From: JAZGAE01 sp036475545
GTDB lineage: Bacteria; Pseudomonadota; Alphaproteobacteria; DATDPM01
Direction of reading: 5' to 3'
Assembly: GCA_036475545.1 (NCBI GenBank)
Contig: JAZGAE010000036.1
Span: forward strand, 1 to 60,513
DNA length: 60,513 bases
Of the stretch, positions 8,331-17,429 are shown piece by piece. Position numbers and translations under genes: made by a program. The notes below the pieces were generated by a model. It worked only from the letters and a program-made list of their open reading frames with translations. It did no database searches and was not told the DNA's origin. Numbering within the stretch: the stretch's first letter is position 1; each line of letters starts with the position of its first letter.

Positions 8331-8909
8331 CTACTGCTCGTTGACGGCCGTCCAGCCCTCGGATTCGAAATAGAGCTGCACGAACCCCGTCCCGGGGTCC
8401 ATGCCCTCGATGCTCAAGAGGATGCCGCCCGCGGGCTCCTGCTCCCAGATGGCGCTCCACACCCCGCAGCCCTCGTAGGCGAGGCACTGGTAAAACTCGT
8501 CGTCCTGGTCGAACAGCCGGGCGCCGATGACCAGGGCCTCGTCGGTCGGCTCCCCGTAGTTCTCCACGATGAACCTGCGGGTCTCGGTATATTTTCTTCG
8601 GCCCCGCTCGCCGCTCGTGTCGGCCTCGATCTTGTTGCTCGTCCAGCGGACGTTGACGAGGCCCAGCTCGTCGTCGAACCACAGGGTCACGAGATAGGTG
8701 TCGTCCAGCGCTTCCGGCGTCTCCGTGACGGTGACGACGGCCAGGTTCCCGCTCTTGGTGGTGGACTGGATCGCGATGTCGAGGGCGGTGAGGTCGCCCA
8801 CCTGCATTCCCCACTCGAGCCCGAACGGGGCCTCGGTGGCCTCCGCCCAAGAGGGCGCGGCGAGGACCACCGCGATGAAGAAACTGGGTGCGATCAGGAG
8901 CGCGCGCAT
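8331..8909 (-). CDS. Secreted protein of unknown function
   Basis: Protein of 192 residues with a clear Sec signal peptide (MRALLIAPSFFIAVVLAA, predicted cleavage after SWA) and a soluble mature domain. I recognise no named family. The mature N-terminus FGLEWGMQVGDL resembles the opening of many small alphaproteobacterial periplasmic proteins with an 'xFGLxxGMs' start. Two Cys (CLAYEGCG) lie six residues apart in the middle and could form a disulphide. The internal ATG at 8909 is preferred over the ATG at 8927, because the shorter form starts with a canonical signal-peptide n-region. No tightly linked neighbour suggests a role. Confidence 0.6.
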   Translation of the reverse strand: MRALLIAPSFFIAVVLAAPSWAEATEAPFGLEWGMQVGDLTALDIAIQSTTKSGNLAVVTVTETPEALDDTYLVTLWFDDELGLVNVRWTSNKIEADTSGERGRRKYTETRRFIVENYGEPTDEALVIGARLFDQDDEFYQCLAYEGCGVWSAIWEQEPAGGILLSIEGMDPGTGFVQLYFESEGWTAVNEQ

Positions 8910-9070
8910 TGGGTTATCCGAAGCCATGTGCCGCCGCCGTCAGCCGGCACGCGCATTCTGGCATTTTGAATTCGTGGCCGCAACCATCGCCCCTCGGCCC
9001 GGCCGCGGGTCCCCGCCCCCCGGCGGCGGCGCGGAGTCGCCCTGGCGAGAGCGGCCGAGCGGCCCCCGTT

Positions 9071-10141
9071 TCACTCCGCCGCCAGAGCCTCGGCTGCGTG
9101 CTCCTCGGCTTGGGAAGGAAGCGCGGCCTGCCGGTCCTCGATCCAGGCGATGATGTCCTCGAGCACGACCTCGGCCTGGAGGTCGCGCAGCAGCATGTGG
9201 AAGCCCTTTTCGTAGAAGGCCACGCGCCACCGCGGCGCGCTCGCCCCGGGTAATCGGCGCAACAACTCGTGGGTGGGGGCGGCGGGGATCACCTCGTCGT
9301 TGTCGCCGTAGAGGACGAGCGCCGGGACCGGGAGCCCCGGGGCGGACTCCATCGCCTCGTCCATGAGGTTGGCGAGGCCGTAGAGGGCGTCGATCCGGGA
9401 CTCCTTGATCACCAGCGGGTCCTCGCCAAGCGCGCGCAGCATCTCGACGTTGTCCGATGCGCGGATCCTGAGGCCCCTTCCCGATACCTTGAGCCACGGC
9501 ACGGTGTGGGCGGCGAGCCACAGCGCGCCCCTCTGTATCGGGTTCATGGTGTGGCGCGCCCACACCGCAGGGGCCACCAGGATGACGCCGTCGACCGGCG
9601 GCGGCTCGGCCGCCATGGCGATCAACACCACGGCCCCGCCCATGCTGTCGCCCAGAAGGAAGAGGGGCGTTTGCGGATGGCGGCGCCGCAAGGCCAGCGA
9701 AACCTCGCGCAGGTCCGCGATCAGCGCCTCCGTGCCCGGCCACAGGCCCCGGTGCGGGGCCTCCCCGAAGCCGCGTTGATCGAAGGCGTAGGCGGCGATG
9801 CCCCGCTCCGCCCAATAGCGTCCCGGGTCCAGGAAGGCGTCGGAGTAGTCGTTGAAACCGTGGAGGGCCAGGATCACGGCCTTGGGCGGGTCCTCCGGCA
9901 TCCAGCGGCGAAGCGGAAGCTCCACCCCGTCGGCGGCGACGAAGCGGTCCTCCAAGAGGTGCGGGCTGACCCGACCGGCGCCCGGCGGCTGCAGGCGCGG
10001 CGCGCAGGTGCCGATCGCGACTGCCGCCGCCAGGGCAACCACGGCGGCGAGCCCGCCCCGGCGGAGAACCCGTCGGGCGGGCAGGCAACGCAGGGCCTCT
10101 GTTGCGGTCGCGGTTCGGGCGCGGCCGGTCCGCCCGGTCAT
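9071..10141 (-). CDS. Alpha/beta hydrolase (lysophospholipase/monoacylglycerol-lipase type)
   Basis: Serine hydrolase of the S33/Hydrolase_4 group, 356 residues. The nucleophile elbow is GDSMGG. The acid is probably Asp in YGDNDEVIP, and the catalytic His lies in EKGFHMLL. An oxyanion-hole HGFND follows the second beta strand, as in monoacylglycerol lipases and PldB-like lysophospholipases. One hydrophobic segment near residues 29-45 ends in GTC, which could be a membrane anchor or a weak lipobox, so an envelope location is likely. The start ATG overlaps the TGA of the upstream ABC ATPase gene (ATGA), implying translational coupling. The true substrate is unknown. Confidence 0.85.
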   Translation of the reverse strand: MTGRTGRARTATATEALRCLPARRVLRRGGLAAVVALAAAVAIGTCAPRLQPPGAGRVSPHLLEDRFVAADGVELPLRRWMPEDPPKAVILALHGFNDYSDAFLDPGRYWAERGIAAYAFDQRGFGEAPHRGLWPGTEALIADLREVSLALRRRHPQTPLFLLGDSMGGAVVLIAMAAEPPPVDGVILVAPAVWARHTMNPIQRGALWLAAHTVPWLKVSGRGLRIRASDNVEMLRALGEDPLVIKESRIDALYGLANLMDEAMESAPGLPVPALVLYGDNDEVIPAAPTHELLRRLPGASAPRWRVAFYEKGFHMLLRDLQAEVVLEDIIAWIEDRQAALPSQAEEHAAEALAAE

Positions 10142-11157
10142 GCCGGGGCGTCCTCGGGATCGTCCGGCGACCGGGTGAGCTGCAGGAACACGTCCTCGAG
10201 GTCGGACTGCTCGGTGGTGATATCCGCGATGCCGAGCCCGGCGTCATGGACGGCGGTGAGAATCTCCGCCGCCTGGGTCTGGCTGGTGCGGTAGCGGATG
10301 ACGAGGCGGCGCGGCGGGTCCAACTCCACGTCGAACCGGGCGAGCGCGGCCGGCACCCCGTCCAGGTCCTGTTGCACCGTGATCGCCAGTTCCTTGAGGT
10401 CGAGCCTTTGCAGGAGCGCGGTCGTCTCCTCGCAGCAGATCAGACGCCCGTGGTTGATGATGGCGATGCGGTCGCAGAGCTGCTCGGCCTCCTCGAGGTA
10501 ATGGGTGGTCAGCAGGATGGTGACCCCGCGTTCGTTCAGTTCCCGCACATGGGCCCAAAGCTGCCTTCTCAAATCCACGTCGACCCCGGCCGTGGGCTCG
10601 TCGAGCACGAGAACCGGCGGCGAGTGCACCAGCGCCTTGGCCACCAACAGCCTGCGGCGCATGCCCCCCGACAGAGTCCGGGTGTAGGCGTCGGCCTTGT
10701 CGGCCAGGTGCAGCGCCACCAGGATCTCGGCCGTGCGGCGCTCGGATTTCGGCACCCCGTACATCCCGGCCTGCACATCGAGAAGCTCGGCGGGGGTGAA
10801 GAAGGGGTCGATGTTGAGCTCCTGGGGCACCACGCCGATGGCGGCGCGGGCCTGGCGCGGCGCGCGGTCGATGTCGAACCCCCAAACCCGGGCGGTGCCG
10901 CTGGTCTTCAGCACGAGCCCTGCGAGTATGTTTATAAACGTGGACTTTCCGGCGCCGTTGGGGCCGAGAAGTCCGAACAGCGCGCCCCGCGGGATGGCGA
11001 GGTCGACGTCGACCAGGGCGCGCTGGGGCGGGTGGCCCCTTGAGGCGGGATACGTTTTCGAAAGCGCCTTGGTCTCGACGGCGTAGGCCGGCACGCGGGC
11101 CGCGGACTCGCGGTCCGTGACGGGGTCGGAAGGCGGCGCGGGGCGGTGCAATTCCAT
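10138..11157 (-). CDS. ABC transporter ATP-binding protein (ABC-2/NatA type)
   Basis: Cytosolic ATPase subunit of 339 residues. Walker A GPNGAGKS is at about 65-72, followed by a Q-loop, the signature LSGGM, Walker B VLVLDEP and an H-loop TTH. The roughly 90-residue C-terminal extension, ending DLEDVFLQL, is typical of ABC-2 exporter ATPases (drug, polysaccharide or NodI-like groups). No permease gene is adjacent: the coupled downstream gene is a hydrolase, so the membrane partner must be encoded elsewhere. ATG 11157 is chosen over an upstream in-frame start at 11232, which would add a non-conserved segment. The gene is divergent from the zinc-finger/polA pair. Confidence 0.88.
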   Translation of the reverse strand: MELHRPAPPSDPVTDRESAARVPAYAVETKALSKTYPASRGHPPQRALVDVDLAIPRGALFGLLGPNGAGKSTFINILAGLVLKTSGTARVWGFDIDRAPRQARAAIGVVPQELNIDPFFTPAELLDVQAGMYGVPKSERRTAEILVALHLADKADAYTRTLSGGMRRRLLVAKALVHSPPVLVLDEPTAGVDVDLRRQLWAHVRELNERGVTILLTTHYLEEAEQLCDRIAIINHGRLICCEETTALLQRLDLKELAITVQQDLDGVPAALARFDVELDPPRRLVIRYRTSQTQAAEILTAVHDAGLGIADITTEQSDLEDVFLQLTRSPDDPEDAPA

Positions 11158-11285
11158 GTGCCGGTGATGGGGCCAAATTCGCCGCAACCACCGCGTGGCG
11201 GCAGTTGATTGTGCGGCGGCAATGGCTATCATCCACCACGCAGGACGGTCAACGGCTTATCTGGCCGTGACGGTTGGAGTGGCCC

Positions 11286-11459
11286 ATGCAGCCCGTCGAA
11301 ATCATCACCGTCGATGAACCGGTCGTCGCCTGTGACGGCGGCGCGATGGGCCATCCGCGCGTCTTCCTGCAGATTGGGGACAAGGGCGAGATCGACTGTC
11401 CCTACTGCGGCCGCCGCTACGTCCTCAAATCGAGGATTCCCGAGGCCGCGAGCAGTTGA
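11286..11459 (+). CDS. Zinc-finger domain protein (NDUFS6-like, zf-CHCC)
   Basis: Protein of 57 residues with the zf-CHCC pattern: VACDGG, GHPRVFL, then CPYCGRRY. These give the Cys, His, Cys, Cys zinc ligands. Relatives include the C-terminal domain of mitochondrial complex I subunit NDUFS6, and small bacterial versions are widespread in Alphaproteobacteria. The role here is inferred only: structural zinc binding, perhaps associated with respiratory complex I. The stop TGA overlaps the TTG start of polA (TTGA), so translation of the two is probably coupled. That puts a small conserved protein upstream of DNA polymerase I. Confidence 0.85.
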   Translation: MQPVEIITVDEPVVACDGGAMGHPRVFLQIGDKGEIDCPYCGRRYVLKSRIPEAASS

Positions 11460-14272
11460 GCGCCCCGCGCCACCTTTTCCTGATCGACGGTTCCGGCTTC
11501 ATCTTCCGCGCGTATCATGCGCTTCCCCCCTTGACGAGGCCGGACGGCACCCCCGTGGGCGCCGTCTTCGGCTTCACCAACATGCTCATGAAGCTGATCG
11601 AGGAGACCGACGCCGACGCGCTCGCGGTGATCTTCGACGCCGGCCGCGAGACCTTCCGCAACGAGATCTATCCCGACTACAAGGCCAACCGCCCGGAGCC
11701 GCCGGAGGATCTCGTCGCCCAGTTCCCCCTCATCCGCGAGGCGACGCGCGCCTTCAACGTTCCGGCCGTGGAGATGGAGGGGTTTGAGGCCGACGACCTG
11801 ATCGCCACCTACGCCCGCCGGGCCGCACGCCAGGGCACGGAGGTCACCATCGTCTCGGGCGACAAGGACCTGATGCAGCTGGTGAGCGACGGGATCAACA
11901 TGATGGACCCCATCACGAGCCGCAGGATCGGCCCCGAGCAGGTCGTGGACAAGTTCGGCGTCGGGCCGGACCGCGTGGTGGACGTGCAGGCCTTGGCCGG
12001 CGATGCCACCGACAACGTGCCCGGGGTTCCGGGAATAGGGATCAAGACGGCGGCGGCGCTCATCAACGAGTACGGCGACTTCGATGCGGTGTTGGCCCGC
12101 GCCGGCGAGATCAAGCAGACCAAGCGCCGCGAGAGGCTGATCGAGAACGCCGACCAGGCCAGGCTGTCGCGCGAGCTGGTCAAGCTCAAGGACGACGTGC
12201 CGGTGGAGGCCCCCATCGAGTCCTTCCACGTCGCTCCGCCGGACCCCGACAAGCTGCTGGCGTTCTTGCGCGAGCAGGGCTTCAAGAGAACCATCGCGCG
12301 GATCGAGGCCAAGCTCGCGGCCGCGGGCCAACTCCAGGCGCCGGAGGCGCGCGAATTGGCCCCGGCGGAGACGGCCTACGAGCCGGTCCAGGACGAACGG
12401 GCGCTTCGCTCCTGGATCGAGCGCGCCGTCGCTGCCGGCACCGTGGCGGTGGACACCGAGACCACGTCGCTGGATGCGATGCGCGCCGAGCTGGTCGGGG
12501 TCTCGCTGTCGCTGGAGGCGGGCCGGGCCTGCTATATCCCCCTCGGCCACAAGCGGGCGGAGCCCCAGGGCGACCTCGATCTCGGCGGCGACCTCGATCT
12601 CGGCGGCGGCGGTGGTGGCGGCAAGGGGCCGAAGGCGGAGGGCGCCGCCGCGCCGGCACAGATCCCCATGGAAACCGCGCTCGGGCTCCTCAAGCCGCTC
12701 TTGGAGGACGACGGCGTCCTCAAGGTGGGGCACAACCTCAAGTACGACATGCTGGTGGTCGGCCGCTACGGCATCGAGGTCCGGCCGGTGGACGACACCA
12801 TGGTGCTGTCCTACGTCCTAGACGGCGCGCAGCACGGCCACGGGCTCGACGAGCTGGCCGCGCTCCACCTCGGCCATACCACCATCAAGTTCGCGGACGT
12901 GGCGGGCACCGGCAAGGCCCAGGTGACCTTCGACCGCGTACCCTTGGACAAGGCGCTGGACTACGCGGCGGAGGACGCGGACGTGACCGGGCGCCTCCAC
13001 CGCCTGCTCAAGCCGAGGCTCGTGGCGGAGCGCATGGTCACGGTCTACGAGACCATCGAGCGGCCGCTGATCCCGGTTCTGGTGGGGATGGAGCGGGCCG
13101 GAATCCTCGTCGACCGGGAGGAGCTCCACCGCCTGAGCCAGGACTTCGCCCGCCGGATCGGCGAGCTGGAGGAGGAAATCCACCGCCTCGCCGGGCACGA
13201 GTTCACCATCGCCTCGCCCAAGCAGCTCGGCGAGGTTCTGTTCGACGAGATGGGCTTCGAGGCCGGCAGGAGGGGCAAGAGCGGGGCCCGCAGCACCAGC
13301 GCCGGCGTGCTCGAAGCCTTGGCCGCCCAGGGCCACGAGCTTCCCGCGAAGGTGCTGGACTGGCGACAAATTTCCAAGCTCAAGAGCACCTACTCGGACG
13401 CGCTCATCGACCGGATCAACCCCGAGACGGGCCGGGTGCATACCTCTTACGCCATGACGGTGACCAACACCGGGCGGCTCGCGTCCTCGGACCCGAACCT
13501 CCAGAACATCCCCATCCGCACCGAAGAGGGGCGCAAGATCCGCCGCGCCTTCGTGGCGGCCGAGGGCTGCAAGTTCCTGTCCGTCGACTACTCCCAGATC
13601 GAGCTCAGGCTCCTGGCGCACGTGGCCGGGATCGAGGCGCTTAAAGACGCTTTCCGCGAGGGCGCCGACATCCACGCGCTCACCGCCGCCCAGGTCTTCG
13701 GGGTGCCGGCGGAGGGGATGGACCCCTCGATCCGCCGCAAGGCCAAGGCCATCAACTTCGGCATCATCTACGGGATCTCCCCCTTCGGCCTCGCCCAGCA
13801 GCTCGGCATCACCCAGGAGGAGGCGAAAGCGTACATCGAGGCCTATTTCGCGCGCTATCCCGGCATCCGCGACTACATGGAGGAGACCAAGGCCTTCTGC
13901 CGCGAGCACGGCTTCGTCAAGACGCTCTTCGGGCGCAAGTGCTTCATCCCCGGCATCAACGACAAGAACCACGCGCGCCGCAGCTTCGCCGAGCGCGCGG
14001 CCATCAACGCGCCCCTGCAGGGGGCCGCCGCCGACATCATCAAGCGCGCCATGATCCGCATGCCCGCGGCGCTCGCCGGCGACAGCTTAAGCGCGAAGAT
14101 GCTGCTCCAGGTCCACGACGAGCTCCTCTTCGAGGTGCCGGAGGACGAGCTGGAGGCGACCACCGGGGTCGTGCGCGAGGTGATGGAAGGCGCGGCGCTG
14201 CCGGCCGTCGATCTGGACGTGCCCGTGGTGGCCGATACGGGGGTCGGCGACAACTGGGCCGACGCGCATTGA
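11456..14272 (+). CDS. polA: DNA polymerase I
   Basis: Repair and Okazaki-fragment-processing polymerase, 938 residues, with all three domains. The N-terminal 5'-3' exonuclease (about 1-270) opens LFLIDGSGFIFRAYHAL and has GFEADDLIATYA. The 3'-5' proofreading exonuclease has VAVDTETTSLD near 331 (DxE intact), GHNLKYDM and YAAEDADVT. The polymerase domain has DYSQIELRLLAH near 710, KAINFGIIYG and VHDELLFEVP. A Gly/Asp-Leu repeat insertion lies between the first two exonuclease motifs. The start is TTG at 11456, overlapping the zinc-finger stop. No Met lies nearby in the conserved N-terminus, so TTG is well supported. Confidence 0.97.
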   Translation: MSAPRHLFLIDGSGFIFRAYHALPPLTRPDGTPVGAVFGFTNMLMKLIEETDADALAVIFDAGRETFRNEIYPDYKANRPEPPEDLVAQFPLIREATRAFNVPAVEMEGFEADDLIATYARRAARQGTEVTIVSGDKDLMQLVSDGINMMDPITSRRIGPEQVVDKFGVGPDRVVDVQALAGDATDNVPGVPGIGIKTAAALINEYGDFDAVLARAGEIKQTKRRERLIENADQARLSRELVKLKDDVPVEAPIESFHVAPPDPDKLLAFLREQGFKRTIARIEAKLAAAGQLQAPEARELAPAETAYEPVQDERALRSWIERAVAAGTVAVDTETTSLDAMRAELVGVSLSLEAGRACYIPLGHKRAEPQGDLDLGGDLDLGGGGGGGKGPKAEGAAAPAQIPMETALGLLKPLLEDDGVLKVGHNLKYDMLVVGRYGIEVRPVDDTMVLSYVLDGAQHGHGLDELAALHLGHTTIKFADVAGTGKAQVTFDRVPLDKALDYAAEDADVTGRLHRLLKPRLVAERMVTVYETIERPLIPVLVGMERAGILVDREELHRLSQDFARRIGELEEEIHRLAGHEFTIASPKQLGEVLFDEMGFEAGRRGKSGARSTSAGVLEALAAQGHELPAKVLDWRQISKLKSTYSDALIDRINPETGRVHTSYAMTVTNTGRLASSDPNLQNIPIRTEEGRKIRRAFVAAEGCKFLSVDYSQIELRLLAHVAGIEALKDAFREGADIHALTAAQVFGVPAEGMDPSIRRKAKAINFGIIYGISPFGLAQQLGITQEEAKAYIEAYFARYPGIRDYMEETKAFCREHGFVKTLFGRKCFIPGINDKNHARRSFAERAAINAPLQGAAADIIKRAMIRMPAALAGDSLSAKMLLQVHDELLFEVPEDELEATTGVVREVMEGAALPAVDLDVPVVADTGVGDNWADAH

Positions 14273-14380
14273 TCCGTTAGGACCGCTTCGCCCACGTCAG
14301 TCGCGAGGACGTTTCCAGAAACAGGGTCCCGGCCCTCGGGATCATCAGGCTTTGACCTCTGCCAAGGCTCATTTCACGGC

Positions 14381-14785
14381 TCACGGCCGCCGTTGCGAGG
14401 AGTCCGGCCTCTTGAGCCTATAGGGCTTGATGAGCGATGCCGCTGGAATGCCGAGATTCCTGTGCAGCTTCCAGATCATCGGCAACGTCAGGTGCCGCCT
14501 GCGGTTCAGGATCTCCGAGACGCGGGCGCGCGAGCCAAGATAGCGCTCCATGTCTCTGCGCGAGAGGCTCTTCTGTTCCATGCAGAGCTTGATGGCCTCC
14601 ACGGGATCGGGCGGCTCGATCGGCCAGCGCTTGCTCTCGTAATCGTCGACCAGGGTGGCGAGCACTTCGAGCCGGTCGTGCTCGGGCGTGCCGGGCCCAG
14701 AGTCCCAGAGGCTCTCGATTTCGGCGATGCCCGCCTTGTGATCTCTGTCTGTACGGATAGGCCGAATCGTTGCTTCGGCGCGCAT
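14381..14785 (-). CDS. higA: HigA-type antitoxin (XRE helix-turn-helix)
   Basis: Antitoxin of 134 residues that would bind the HigB toxin and repress the operon promoter. The N-terminal half (ESLWDSGPGTPEHDRLEVLATLVDDYE) matches the spacer typical of HigA proteins paired with HigB. The second half carries an XRE-type HTH, roughly residues 65-115, with SRRDMERYLGSRARVSEILN as the recognition segment. It lies 12 nt downstream of the toxin gene, in the toxin-first order characteristic of higBA. Codon use is less GC-extreme than its neighbours, consistent with horizontal acquisition. Confidence 0.88.
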   Translation of the reverse strand: MRAEATIRPIRTDRDHKAGIAEIESLWDSGPGTPEHDRLEVLATLVDDYESKRWPIEPPDPVEAIKLCMEQKSLSRRDMERYLGSRARVSEILNRRRHLTLPMIWKLHRNLGIPAASLIKPYRLKRPDSSQRRP

Positions 14786-14797
14786 CTAAGTCCTCCT

Positions 14798-15100
14798 TCA
14801 GTATCTCGCCACGGTGGCGGCATCCACCTTCTGATACTCCTTGTGGGTGCCGATGAACTTTATGAATACGATTTTCGCGGAAAACTTCACCGCCACGACA
14901 AGACGATAGTTTCCGCCGCAGATATCGAACACCACACGCTCGTTGTTGATGACGCTGGCCTTGGGATAGGTCCTCTTGATATCCGCCATGGAAGACCAGT
15001 CGGCGTCTCTGGCTGCGCTCAGCCAGTCGCGCAAGGGTTGCTCCGTTTCCCGATGCCGCCGCCAATAGTCGCCGAGCGTGTTGCGCGAAATGATCCGCAT
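14798..15100 (-). CDS. higB: HigB-type toxin (RelE superfamily mRNA interferase)
   Basis: Toxin of 100 residues matching the HigB family, which cleaves mRNA on the ribosome. Visible features are the start MRIISRNTLGDYWRRH, a central Trp/Asp-rich helix (RDWLSAARDADW), then FDICGGNYRLVVAVKF and the conserved end FIKFIGTHKEYQKVDA with the catalytic-region His/Tyr. Length and motifs are complete, so the toxin is likely active. It is first in a two-gene minus-strand operon with the HigA antitoxin. The 280 bp upstream, before pckG ends, should hold the autoregulated promoter, but I could not identify an operator with confidence. Confidence 0.9.
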   Translation of the reverse strand: MRIISRNTLGDYWRRHRETEQPLRDWLSAARDADWSSMADIKRTYPKASVINNERVVFDICGGNYRLVVAVKFSAKIVFIKFIGTHKEYQKVDAATVARY

Positions 15101-15380
15101 GCCGGCAGAAGATACACTGTTCCCAAATCGGGATCAATCGTAATTCCCAATATGGGAGCGCTGTGGCCCACCGTCAACGGGGTGTTCGTGAGGAAAGCGC
15201 TGGATTGAAAATCGACGTATCGAGGGCAGAAAACTTGCCAAATAGGCAGTTTCCTATTGAGGGAAGTTTCCCCCACTCGCATGAATCGGCCCTCTGCGGT
15301 CGGCTTTCGCGGAGCGTACTAAAGCGGGGGCTGAGGCGGCACGGCTGTTTGGGATGCTTACCCCGGCACCCGCTCCGTCG

Positions 15381-17225
15381 TCAGGCCGCCTCCTCTTCGA
15401 GGTCTTGGAGCCGCCAGACCTCGGGCGCGCGCTCCAGGCGCTCGATGAGAAGCTCGCGCTGGAGCTCCAGCTCCTTGGGCAGGTGGTGGCCGAACTGGTC
15501 GAACAGTGCGGTCTGGCCCTCGGCCTCGGCCTTGCCGGCGGCCCGGTCCACGGTCATCAGCTCGTAGAAGGTGGCCGCCTCGAACTCCAGGCCCTCCCAG
15601 TTCACGTCGCGGCGGCGTGGCATCAGGCCGAAGGGGCTTTCCACGGCGTGCGCCCGGTCGTGGGCGCGGTCGACGATCCACTTCAGGACCCGCATGTTCT
15701 CGCGGAACCCCGGCCACATGAACTTGCCGTCGTCGTCCTTGCGGAACCAGTTGACCCGGAAGATCAGCGGCGGGTCCGAGATCTTCTGTTCCATGTCCAG
15801 CCAGTGCCGCCAATACTCCGCCATGTTGTAGCCGCAGAAGGGCAGCATCGCCATGGGATCGCGCCGGATCGCCGCCTGGCCGACGGCCGCCGCGGTCGCC
15901 TCCGAGCCCATGGTCGCCGCCAGGTAGACGCCGTGGGACCAGTCGAAGGCCTGGAACACCAGCGGGAAGGTCTTGCTCAAGCGGCCGCCGAAGATGAACG
16001 CGGAGATCGGCACGCCGGCGGGGTCCTCCCAGGCCGGGTCCAGGCTCGGGCACTCGCTCGCCGGGGCCGTGAAGCGGGAGTTGGGGTGGGCCGCCGGGGT
16101 GTCTGAATCGGGGGTCCAGTCCTGGCCGCGCCAGTCGATGGCATGGGCCGGCGGATCCCCGTCCATGCCCTCCCACCACACGTCGCCGTCGTCGGTGAGC
16201 GCGACGTTGGTGAAGAGGCAGTTCTTGGCCAGCATCTTCATGGCGGTGGGGTTGGAGCCCGTGGAGGTGCCGGGGGCGACGCCGAAGTAGCCGGCCTCGG
16301 GGTTGATGGCCTTGAGCCGCCCCTCCTCGTCGGGCTTGATCCAGGCGATGTCGTCGCCGACGGTCCAGACCTTCCAGCCCTTGAATCCCCCGGGCGGGAT
16401 CAGCATGGCGAAGTTGGTCTTGCCGCAGGCGCTGGGGAAGGCGGCGGCGACGTACGTCTTCTCGCCCTCGGGCGACTCGACGCCCAGGATCAGCATGTGT
16501 TCCGCGAGCCAGCCTTCGTCGCGCGCCATCACCGAGGCGATCCTGAGCGCGAAGCACTTCTTGCCCAAGAGCGCGTTGCCGCCGTAGCCGCTGCCGAAGG
16601 ACCAGATGGAGCGCTCCTCGGGGAAGTGGACGATGTACTTCTCGTCGTTACACGGCCACGGCACGTCGGGCTCGCCAGGCTCGAGCGGGGCGCCCACCGA
16701 ATGCAGGCAGGGCACGAAGTCGCCGTCGCCGAGCGCGTCCAGGACCTTTTGGCCCATCCGCGTCATGATCCGCATGTTGACCACCGCATAGGGCGAATCG
16801 GTGATCTGGACGCCGATGTGGGCGATGGGGGAACCGATGGGGCCCATGCTGAAGGGGACCACGTACATGGTGCGCCCGCGCATGCAGCCGGTGAAGAGCC
16901 CCTTCAGGGTCCGCTTCATCTCGTCCGGGTTCGTCCAGTTGTTGGTCGGCCCGGCGTCCTCCACGTTCTGCGAGCAAATGAAGGTGCGGTCCTCGACGCG
17001 GGCGACGTCGCTGGGATGAGACCGCGCGAGGAAGCAGTTGGGGCGCTTTTCCGGGTTCAGCCGGATGAGCGTTCCGCCCTCGACCATCTGGTTGCAGAGG
17101 CGGTCGTACTCGGCCTCGGACCCGTCGCACCAGTGGATGTGGTCGGGCTGGCACATGAGGGCGACCTCGTCCACCCAGGCGTGAAGCTTGGCGTTCCGCG
17201 TGGCGGCTTCTCCCGGATTTGTCAT
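15381..17225 (-). CDS. pckG: Phosphoenolpyruvate carboxykinase (GTP)
   Basis: Decarboxylates and phosphorylates oxaloacetate to PEP for gluconeogenesis; cytosolic. The 614 residues are full length for the GTP-dependent class. The nucleotide loop reads FPSACGKTNFAML, with the class-defining Cys, rather than the GLSGTGKTT of the ATP class. The Mn and oxaloacetate sites are visible as CLHSVGAPL, GSGYGGNALLGKK and a guanine-binding WFRKDD region. ATG 17225 has GGGGAG just upstream; the in-frame extension to 17375 encodes a poly-Pro shadow. It is divergent from the chvI-PTS block, with the porin and cobalt genes between. That is the position an ATP-type pckA occupies in rhizobia. Confidence 0.95.
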   Translation of the reverse strand: MTNPGEAATRNAKLHAWVDEVALMCQPDHIHWCDGSEAEYDRLCNQMVEGGTLIRLNPEKRPNCFLARSHPSDVARVEDRTFICSQNVEDAGPTNNWTNPDEMKRTLKGLFTGCMRGRTMYVVPFSMGPIGSPIAHIGVQITDSPYAVVNMRIMTRMGQKVLDALGDGDFVPCLHSVGAPLEPGEPDVPWPCNDEKYIVHFPEERSIWSFGSGYGGNALLGKKCFALRIASVMARDEGWLAEHMLILGVESPEGEKTYVAAAFPSACGKTNFAMLIPPGGFKGWKVWTVGDDIAWIKPDEEGRLKAINPEAGYFGVAPGTSTGSNPTAMKMLAKNCLFTNVALTDDGDVWWEGMDGDPPAHAIDWRGQDWTPDSDTPAAHPNSRFTAPASECPSLDPAWEDPAGVPISAFIFGGRLSKTFPLVFQAFDWSHGVYLAATMGSEATAAAVGQAAIRRDPMAMLPFCGYNMAEYWRHWLDMEQKISDPPLIFRVNWFRKDDDGKFMWPGFRENMRVLKWIVDRAHDRAHAVESPFGLMPRRRDVNWEGLEFEAATFYELMTVDRAAGKAEAEGQTALFDQFGHHLPKELELQRELLIERLERAPEVWRLQDLEEEAA

Positions 17226-17429
17226 CAATGTCTCCCCGGACGAACGTGAAGCGATAAGGCTACGGATGACCCTATTATTCGCCCCGCCATTGCGTGGCGG
17301 CGGCGGCGGCGGCGCCCTGCATATCCCGGCGGCGCGAGCGCACCCTGATTTGCCATAATCCGGCACCGGGCGCAAGGCCGTCGGCCCGCCAATGACCCCA
17401 CGCCCGTGGGGCTGGCGGATGCCCGCGCG

